Source: Temnopleurus reevesii
Lineage: Eukaryota; Echinodermata; Echinoidea; Temnopleuroida; Temnopleuridae
Length of the DNA: 12,952 nt
Direction of reading: 5' to 3'
Assembly: GCA_036244855.1 (NCBI GenBank)
Contig: BQKZ01007098.1
Location: 1-12,952, forward strand
Below are positions 1-8,500 of the stretch, in pieces; within the stretch, counting starts at the first letter, position 1, and every line of letters starts with the position of its first letter. A model generated the notes under the pieces. The model saw only the letters and a program-made list of their open reading frames with translations, was not told the origin of the DNA and did not search any database. The position numbers and the translations under genes were made by a program.

Positions 1-45
1 ATAGGCAAATAAACTGCCTTACACTGTAAACTCTGTAATAACTTG

Positions 46-373
46 TACAGTCTAACCTCGTTATAACGAGGTGGTTGGGACGGAATTACCTCTTTATATT
101 GAAACCTTGTTATACAGTCTAACCTCGTTGGGACCAGAAAAATTGCCTCTTTATATTGAAACCTTGTTTTATCAGGGTCCAAATACAATGAAATACAAAG
201 AGATGGGACCAGGAAAATTACCTCGTTATGACGAGAGCTCTTTATATCAGTGCTCTTTATAATGAGGTTTGACTGTAATAGGATCAAAATACAAAGAAAT
301 GGGACCAGGAAAATTAGCTTGTTATCCCGAGAGCTCTTTATATCAGTGCTCTCTATAACGAGGTCTGACTGTA
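46..373. mobile_element. Nested pair of TA-flanked MITEs (pogo/Tc1-mariner-like)
   Basis: The outer copy starts TACAGTCTAACCTCGTTATAA at 46 and ends CTGACTGTA at 373. It is interrupted at 113-277 by another copy of the same family (TACAGTC...GACTGTA). Removing the inner copy and one TA restores a sequence that matches the uninterrupted copy at 7395-7573 in 18 of 21 positions across the join. The element has imperfect terminal inverted repeats of about 20 bp and no coding capacity. The TA target and CAGT ends fit the pogo/Tigger or Tc1-mariner superfamily. Confidence 0.8.
113..277. mobile_element. Inner MITE of the nested pair
   Basis: This 165-bp element begins TACAGTCTAACCTCG and ends AGGTTTGACTGTA. 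It lacks about 12 bp (ttataacgaggt) after the left end compared with the other copies. It is flanked by TA on both sides inside the outer element. Confidence 0.75.
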
Positions 374-474
374 TCAACAATTTGTACTGTGTCTTTGGTC
401 TAATGTGTACAGTAACGGAGATGTTAAAGGTATAGATTCGTAATGGTCGGGAAGCAGAATTATCCTTATTTCAG

Positions 475-553
475 CAATTCTTGAAGTTCTTGCTCGTCAA
501 GAGACCAAACAGAAGCTGCCTTCAAGACGTCCCTTGTGCTGCACTAGACCCAG
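475..553 (+). CDS. Putative exon of an unidentified convergent plus-strand gene
   Basis: The segment is bounded by an acceptor-like attatccttatttcag and a donor-like GACCCAG|gtgagg. It is open in two frames, one giving ILEVLARQETKQKLPSRRPL. A further acceptor-like atcag at 611-615 would lead to a stop soon after in either frame, so this could be the tail of a gene converging on SCNM1. I do not recognise the peptide, no other exon is visible, and such signals arise by chance. Treat as a lead only. Confidence 0.25.
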
Positions 554-620
554 GTGAGGTGAATAGGTACCTAGCAGGGTTTTTTTTCTATTAATGATTT
601 GAATCTCTTCATCAGCCTCC

Positions 621-674
621 TCTGAAAACGGACACAAGTGGGAGTCTCAAGTTTCATAGGGTCTGTGGTGGGGA
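621..674. repeat. Local repeat P, copy 1
   Basis: The stretch tgaaaacggacacaagtggg through ggtctgtggtgggga recurs at 1007-1058 with about 90% identity. Copy 2 directly abuts exon-7 copy S2, so P and the exon copies belong to the same set of local duplications downstream of SCNM1. Confidence 0.65.
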
Positions 675-824
675 GTCATAAAGAATAATGCCTACAGTAC
701 AAGCCAATATTTTAGGGTACAGATATTTTTGCCAATTCAGAGCAGAGTGGAATTTTTTTGCGAGGCCAACACCTCAAAATTCATGAAGAAAAACCCCTGC
801 GAAAAGTTTGGCTTATACAGTATT

Positions 825-885
825 TGATCTCAAGGCTGGTGGTTCTTTGTCGGAATCAAACTCCACATCTTCATCTTTGTGAATA
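825..885 (-). pseudogene. Partial copy of SCNM1 exon 7 (copy S3), reading frame conserved
   Basis: On the minus strand this reads KDEDVEFDSDKEPPA, matching residues KDEDVEFDSDEEPPA of the real exon with one change. It continues LRSNTV and then TAA. Seven of the eight codon differences from the real exon are synonymous. The upstream half (SGWIQD...) is missing or unrecognisable, and no convincing acceptor precedes it, although an AG lies within the copy. It and S2 share a flank (GCTTATACAGTATTTGATC at 811-829 and 908-926), so they form a 97-bp tandem pair. Confidence 0.7.
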
Positions 886-924
886 TAAAACCACCATCAA
901 AATTTCCGCTTATACAGTATTTGA

Positions 925-1008
925 TCAAGAAGCTGGCGGTTCCTCGTCCGAATTTAACTCGACGTCTTTGTCTTTGATTCATTGCCCACTGTTGTCTTGA
1001 ATCTAACT
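925..1008 (-). pseudogene. Degenerate copy of SCNM1 exon 7 (copy S2)
   Basis: The sequence aligns along its length with the real terminal exon, and the last five codons and stop are identical (CCG CCA GCT TCT TGA). Both Trp codons have become stops (TGG to TAG and TGG to TGA) and the start of the exon is lost at about 1008, where the copy abuts another local repeat (P2). It cannot replace exon 7 and is best read as a decayed duplicate. Confidence 0.8.
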
Positions 1009-1058
1009 GAAAACAGACACAAGTAGGAGTCTCAAGTTTTATAGGGTCTGTGACGGGA
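1007..1058. repeat. Local repeat P, copy 2
   Basis: This is the second copy of the segment at 621-674 (tgaaaacagacacaagtagg onward). It begins exactly where exon-7 copy S2 breaks off, marking a duplication breakpoint. Confidence 0.65.
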
Positions 1059-1274
1059 GAATATTCCATGGAATAGTGGCACTGGAGTCTCTACTAAAAT
1101 CATAAATTTTCTCTCGTAATGCAATTGTAAACTGTCTCCACCTTCTTCCAATTCCGCTTAAATTCTTTCTGTCGGGCGACAAAAAACCTCAAATACATAT
1201 ATTGTTTTGTAATTCATATTTACAATCTCGGTCAAACTTTTTATTTGAGGGGTTCACATCTATACAAGCAAAGC

Positions 1275-1438
1275 TTTATTGTGGACTTTCTCCATTTCCT
1301 TACTGTATCATTTTCTATGCATTTACTATTTCAATTACAGTTAATTACAACATGTTACTAAACTTTTATGCACTTTAATCTTTTTCAGTGTTTCTTGGTC
1401 TTTGTAACTATTAATCCTTTCATTTTTATATATTTATT
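1275..1438 (-). promoter_or_regulatory. Candidate SCNM1 polyadenylation signals
   Basis: On the minus strand, AATAAA hexamers occur at 1438-1433 and 1280-1275, 83 and 241 nt beyond the stop codon. Either could end the mRNA. The region is AT-rich, so chance occurrence is likely and the choice is unsupported. Confidence 0.35.
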
Positions 1439-1520
1439 GCATTAGTTCTCTATCATTGAATCCCATTTGTGTTGAAATTGAAAATAAAATTGAATTTAAA
1501 ATAGAATACTGTCTGCACGA

Positions 1521-1608
1521 TCAAGAAGCTGGCGGTTCTTCATCAGAATCAAACTCGACGTCTTCATCCTTGATCCACTTCCCATTGTTGTCTTGAATCC
1601 AACCAGAA
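1521..1608 (-). CDS. SCNM1: SCNM1 terminal coding exon 7 (residues 494-522)
   Basis: After a pyrimidine-rich acceptor (tatacttcatttaag), the exon completes Ser494 and encodes SGWIQDNNGKWIKDEDVEFD followed by SDEEPPAS and TGA. This is the signature SCNM1 C-terminus (SSGWI.D..G.W.KDE.VEFDSDEE) and the segment needed for full function in mammals, where C-terminal truncation is a known modifier allele. It is separated from exon 6 by about 1.3 kb of repeat-rich intron. Two extra copies of this exon lie further downstream. Confidence 0.94.
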
Positions 1609-2489
1609 CTTAAATGAAGTATAAAAAGAATGAGAACAAAAATAGGGTTGAAAAACAACAAAGGAAAAGAGAATCATTTTCATTCTTTTGAAATTCTTAT
1701 TCATCTCCCCCTCCCCTCTCCTCCCTCTTCAGATGGCCGAAATGGTCTTAGCTATCCTTTCTTTGCTAAGACATCTTAACTTTTTGTGTCAACCTCTTAG
1801 CACAGACACAAGCATGAATACGTCCATGTTAAGAGGGTGGTACAAGAAGTTAAGAGGTCTTAGCAACAAGAGGATAGCTAAGACCATTTTGTGCAATTGG
1901 CCCCTGGTAGCATGATTATGGTGCAATTTGCACATGAATACAACATGATGCAAACTTCAATATTGTATAGTCAAATTTTGAGAACAAATTTCTAATTATG
2001 CTCTAATTCACAAAATACAAGTCCGAGAAAATTAATCTTTTATGTAAATATCCATAATAGTATTCCTTACAAGACTACTTGAAAATAAAATTATATTGGG
2101 ATGAGTGTTTTTCTTTATTTCTTATGTATTTCTTTGTTTTTATTTTATTTTTTTCATTCAAATTTATTGCTGAACCATCTTGAACCATATTTATGCTATA
2201 ATGAATTGATGAGAGTGAAAATATCAATGTATTCACGAATACTCACAGAAAGCACAATTTACATTGACTTTGTACACAAAATCAAGATTTTGGGCCTTTT
2301 TAAGCCTGATAAATTTGTTTTTAAAGTGGGCATGGCTTCCAAAATTATCGTCCGGGCACGACAAATTTCATGTCAGTTGTGTGGTACTTGAAAGTAAAAG
2401 CAATGGAACACTGCATTAATCCCACTTAACATTGCTTATATTCTGCGTGAAACGTTAAAGGGCTTGATTCAGCCCCCATTTCCCCCCCC

Positions 2490-2523
<34 letters not shown>

Positions 2524-5500
2524 TCGTCATGATATGCCCCCCCCCCCCTCCTTTCTCGGCCATTTCAGGAATAATGAATCCAAATAAATGAAACGAATTA
2601 AAAATGATAATTGATACCAAACAATCTTGGGTACAGAGGGACATTTGTTTGAGTTTGAAATTAATAAGTCAAAGGCCAAATTTCAACTACAGTCTAACCT
2701 CGTTATAACGAGGTTGTTGGGACCAGAGGAATTACCTCTTTATATTGAAAGCTTGTTATATCAGGGTCAAAATACAATAAAATACAAAGAGTAGGGAAAA
2801 ATTACCTTGTTATCACGAGAGCTTGTTATATCAGTGCTCTTTATAACAAGGTTTGACTGTACTGTCTAATAACATATTCCTCGCTTTAACACTAAAGGTT
2901 GACAAGTATACAATATTTTTCTGTACCTGGTGAGCTCTAAATGTCTCTGAAGTTCTTTCCTCCTTTCAGCTGACATCGTTGATTTATCCTTGGAATGCGT
3001 TTTATGCGTTCCTTTTCTGGACTTGTCTTCCTCCACCTTCGCCCCCTGTTTGCACTGCAGGAAACCCCTTTCACTCCTCTGTGAAGACCCTTCTTTCCAT
3101 TGTGGGAGACCCTTCATATATTGAACCTGATCTGTACTAAATCCATCTCCGGATAGTCTACTCTGCGATTGAACGACATCACGGTGGCCCTTTGCTCCGA
3201 GTCCCGTCTCCTTCCAAGCATCTTCCACTCTCACATTCTGTCTATCCACAGCACTGACCATCCCTCCATCCTTCCTCTTCGCTTGCATTTCCTTGCCAAA
3301 CTGTGCATCCTTTAGACTTTCTGTATTCAGACCTTCATAATTCAAAGAAATCCTTAGTGAAACCTTTTCGTTCTCTACACCCCTCTGCTTTTGAACATGT
3401 GCAACTGGTTTCACAGATCCATATGATATACAGCTACCCTCAATATTGTCATTGTTTTGAAACTCTGATATATATTCTACACCAGAATATGCAACCTCCT
3501 CACCATGACATTGACTTTGCACAGACGGGAAAGATTGGCTGTGAAAATCTGGTGATGAGGTTGATGCATGTTTTTCATCCTTAGGCTCAGGCCTAGGCTG
3601 ATTAGAGGAGGATGCTTTTAAGTTTATGGCATTTCTCTTTGATTTTGGTATGTACGGTTTGATTTCAATACTTGAAACTCCTGGGGTAGGAGTCTTTGAA
3701 GTAGACTTGTATACAGGCTTGCTTTCAGTGAATTTACTAATGGGAGCTTTAGACTCAGCATTGTTGTTGCATTGGGATATACTTAAAAAGGCTGGTACAG
3801 GAGTCTGGTTGACTCTCAATGAAGCATTGCTGAGCTTCATAGGTTGGTGTGGTAATACTCTCTCCTCATTGGTCGAATTCGAATTCTGAGTGATGTGATT
3901 GGATGAGGTCCCAGGAGATGCAGAACCCTTCAAGTTGGTCTGTCGGATGCCTTGGAAGAAAAGCTTATTTTTTGATTTCTTGGATGGTCTGTAGAATCAA
4001 GAAAAAAAAGCAATTCAAATGATGACTAAGGAGGTGTTGTTCAAAATCAACTGCAACTATTCAAATTGTAATGCGCATTTTCATTTGCACACGGTATGCG
4101 CATTTAACTAGACGCGCATGAAACAATGATTTTGATTGGTACGTTTCGCTAGTGCAAGTTCCTATCAATTGCAACTTTTGAACACCACCCCTAGGTCTCG
4201 CAAAATATTTTATGAACTTGAACATCAGCAAAAGTACTGAACACGATAAAAGCTTTCATCGACACAGAAGAAAACCAGAAAAAAGGGCCTCATGTATAAT
4301 GAGATTTCTGGTATAAAAGTTAATTTGGAGGGTCCCAGCTCTTTATAAAATCTTGTTAGAGATCTAATGCATAATGTAAGAGATAATTTCTTGTTATGAA
4401 CAAAGCAATTTCCAAAGCTCCAACTCTTTGTATTCTAACATCGCAGACCATAAGAACTACTTTGCGTTATGATGCATCTTGCTGCATCTGAGAAAAAAAA
4501 AATATATAAAAACGCTTGAAGCAACAAATTTACATAAAAATTTGCTTTCAATATACATGATTTTTAAGGTTCTTACCTGTTTGTTTTTTATACATTGTAA
4601 ATATGAAAGTTTAGGTACTTTGACTATTGTCATGTAATATTTGAACAATAAAACTTCAATTAAAATTGAAAATGATATTGAACATTGTGATATCAGGAAT
4701 CTTGGTAATGAAATCTTGCTAAATTTTTCAGTTTTTTGGTTTCCTCTGTAATGAGTCAACAAAATTGCTGAATGAGGCTTCCCTAAAGAAAAGTGGACTC
4801 ACCCATCATTCTTGTGTGTATGGCATGGATTGTATGGAGCTTCTTTCAGCAGTGTGTGTCTCTTGGCCACTTCCACTTTCTTCAGGAGGGGTGATGGTTC
4901 TTCAACCTATAGGTAATATGGAAACTATAAAGTTCAGTTTGAATTTTCTTTATAGAACATTCTGATTAATGATTGTTCAATTTTACGAAATTTAGTTCAA
5001 GTGCATACATGTATAAGTGAAATCTATGCATCACATATTCAGGAGCGGTTGGCATCTCTGCACTTTCGTGGAATTATCCATTTGCTACATACATTAGAAG
5101 CGTTGTGGTGTACAGGCTCCAACTCTCGTCTTTCAACTAGAATGTTGTAAGTTGAATACCAGCCATTACATTATTTTCCTTCAGCAGGATATTCATCCAC
5201 ACTGTGCAACAAGTTGGCTGAATGGGTGGCTGGCAAATTTTTTTCTTCAGAAGCTGCACTGCTAATAATAATAATACATAATAATACATAAACTAGGAAG
5301 AAGCCATCTCGCAGTAGAGATTGCTATAACTGGCAATGAAGGTGTGTTTGTGTGTAGGTGTGTGGTGTGTGTGTGTGTGAGTGTGTGTGTATTCATTTGT
5401 GTGATTTTGTCCAGAGGGATGAACTTGTCATCTCCTTGCATTTTTAGTTTTTTTTGTACATATGTTCAAGTTATTTTACTAATGTCATTTTATAACTACT

Positions 5501-8500
5501 GTATACTGTTATTGTGAAGGGGCCCCGTCCACAAGCTGTGCTTCATTGGGGTCCCTAACCTATCATTCTGTGATTTATGCTTTTTATACATTACATATGT
5601 TGTGTTTGATATGGTTTGAATAAACTAAACTAAACTAAACTAATCTTCATAAATAAAGGAGGCAGAATATCAAAGCTAGGATAATTATGCTACATTGTAG
5701 AGCATTTATTGACATTTGATAAAGTTAAGTACTAAATAACAACATATAATTGTTATTATCACGACATCAAGCATCTGTCAATATATGAAATAAATGTATA
5801 TTACCTCACTGGTCCTGCTACCTCTTTCTTTCCTCATTTCATTTTCTATTCTCCTCTTCTGGACAAGCAAGGCAAGTTCCTTTTTCTTGGCAAAGTGATT
5901 TTCAGTGGCTGGCAGGAGAGAGAAGATATCAAAAGGAATATATTAAAGGGTACCTGAGGCCAAAAATAATTTGCTAGTCGGACGTTTACACAAAACCAAC
6001 TACCTTCGTAAACATGCCATGATATTAAAAACATGCTTAATTTTTAAAATGCTGAATTTTAAAAATTGAATGTCTCTCATAATAAAAAAAAAATAATAAC
6101 TTACACGTTTAAGATATAGGGACGTGCACACAAATTACGCGTTTTGCATCTAAAAAGTCACGCACAGAGCCTCGCTCGGAATTAGACTCTGTGCATCGAT
6201 CATGAAAGAGACATTTATTTGCTTCTAACTCCTTAACTAGTAATCCATATCTTGTCAAATAAAGCTATTTTTGGTTGATTTTATGTACAAATTATATTTC
6301 TTCACATCAGAATCAGATACCCTTCAACTCAGTAATTGTACTTGTACACTTATCCCCCCCCCCCCCCCAACAGAAAAATACTGCATTTGGAGGTCCCTTC
6401 TTTAAATCATCTTCCACACAAAATTACTATTACTGCTCATATGACACACTTTCCAACGTTATTGTTAAAATATTTTTAATTTTGACTAGGTATAGCATCA
6501 ATCAAGGGGTATTATCTGTTACAAACTCTTACATATTATGAAGTTTAATAGGTTGGCACCTATGTAAAATCAGAAAACAGAAAAAGACGTTCATACCATG
6601 TAGGTGCTTTCTTCCAGCTCGGTGGACACTCAGCATATCAACGGTGTCAAACACTGGTTTATAGTGGCACACTGTACAGGCATACCTGGATGATAAAAGG
6701 TGTAAAAGGGTGTTAAATAGAGTGTACACTCAGCATACCAGCGGTGTCAAACACTGGATTACGGTGGCACACTGTACAGGCATACCTGGATGATAAAAGG
6801 TGTAAAAGGGTGTTAAATAGAGTGTACACTCAGCATATCAACAGTATCAAAGACTAGTTTATAGTGGCACACTGTACATATAACCTAGATGATAAAAGGA
6901 TGTAAAAGTGTGTCAAATAGTGTTAAATTTCAAACACGACTCACTATTTTATAGTGCTAAACAGTACAGGCAAGCCTAAATAATGAAAGGGTGTAAAAGG
7001 GTGTTAAATAGAGTGTACACTAAGCATTACAATAGTGTCAAAGACACATGTATGTATAACTAGATGATGAAAGGTGTAAAAGGATGTTACAAAGCGCACA
7101 CTTATCATATCAATGGTGTCAAAAAATGGGTCTATAGTTGGTATACACTACAGGCAGTGACTGTGGATAATGAAAGAGTGTAAAACAGTGTTAGAATGTA
7201 CACTTGGCATACAAACCAAGATTATGAAGTGGAGTAAAAGAAAGGGGTAGGCTTGCAACAAGGGGGTCCAACCCACCCAAAAGAAAAAAAACATCTGCAT
7301 CACAAGTGAAGAACCATTTTTTTTTGCTGCTTATCAACTCTCCAAGGGAAACAAAATAAAAACATGTTGTTTTGCTTGTCACGTAAGATTGAAATACAGT
7401 CTAACCTCGTTATAATGAGGTCATTGGGACCAGAGGAAATTCCTATTTATATTGAAACCTTGTTATATCAGGGTCAAAATACAATAAAATACAAAGAGAC
7501 GAGACAAGGAAAACTACCTTGTTATAACGAGATCTCGTTATATCAGTGCTCTTTATAATGAGGTTGGACTGTATACAGGTCCTTTTTCCCTTGTCAGCTT
7601 CAGCTCTATGGTAGAATGAAATATGCACGCTAATTTGCACACCCCCCCCCCCCCCCCCTTAAAAAATCTCCTAATTACTGGCCAGAGGGGTCAATAAACT
7701 TACCTCCCGTTACTCATCAGAATGGCCTCGTCATCTGGTATATCCTTTGCCAACAGCTCTGCTACTCTCCGTTTCTAAATTAAGACAAAAGATTTACAGA
7801 AATATTGAAACAAGAATCTCACAATTTAATAAAAGCTACTTTATCTAAAATGCACTTTGAATCTCATGAAACAGGTGCTTTGATATTAATTGATTATTAT
7901 AAATTATTTACTATCATTATTTATAACATAATTTACTTATTTCTCCTGATAAATCAAGATTCCACGTAAGTTTATCGATGTCAACATAATTCACTTTTTC
8001 AATCAATTTATCCTGCATCCTCGACTACAGGTTTCCAACTACAGAGAAGAAAATTCCATGATTATTCCCCGGATTTGTGGCATCTTTCATCAAATTTCTT
8101 GGCTTTTTTTTCTCACATAAAAAAGTGGAAATCAATTCCAGGTTTTCCAGTTATTGAAAGTACAGTGGAAACCCTGTGCTTCAGATAAAAAGCATTCTTT
8201 TTTTTTTTAATTCTGACAAGATACTCACGCAACATTAATGACTTTAGAAAAATATGCTTTAATTTATGACATGTTGAAAGTTGTTTGTTCCTGGCCCCCC
8301 CCCCCCCCCAACCCCAATTCCCCTCAGAAGAAAATAGGCACATTATATTTTTACTGTCTTCAACCTTCTAAACTTGGACTCTGGATCAGTAGATCATAGA
8401 CATAGTTCGATTCAATCAAACTCTTGCCCTAAATCCATAATAATAAAAACTGGGCTTTTCATCCTTTATCTAGATTTTACTATGGCACACTAAAATAAAA

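Larger units (their letters stand above)
810..1008. repeat. 97-bp tandem dimer carrying exon-7 copies S3 and S2
   Basis: GCTTATACAGTATTTGATC occurs at 811-829 and again at 908-926, each followed by a copy of the SCNM1 terminal exon. The real exon at 1521-1608 has only weak similarity in this flank, so the dimer formed after the first duplication. Confidence 0.65.

Noticed and set aside
46..373. CRISPR-like or regulatory direct repeats
   Set aside because: The spacing is irregular, the ends are inverted, and the sequence is explained by nested MITEs.
2101..2391. 96-codon plus-strand open frame starting with a Phe/Leu-rich, signal-like segment
   Set aside because: It lies in an SCNM1 intron in AT-rich DNA, has no recognisable homology or splice context, and the hydrophobic start comes from T-rich sequence.
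2866..2926. Continuation of the exon 6 open frame past the donor (YRKILYTCQ...)
   Set aside because: A clear donor at 2926 and the perfect in-frame join to exon 7 show this tail is intron.
3303..3889. Two plus-strand open frames of 87-93 codons
   Set aside because: They are antisense shadows of SCNM1 exon 6.
6727..6785. A genuine extra zinc-finger exon
   Set aside because: It carries only the Cys half, lacks a convincing donor and runs into a stop, so it is annotated as a duplicate rather than a coding exon.
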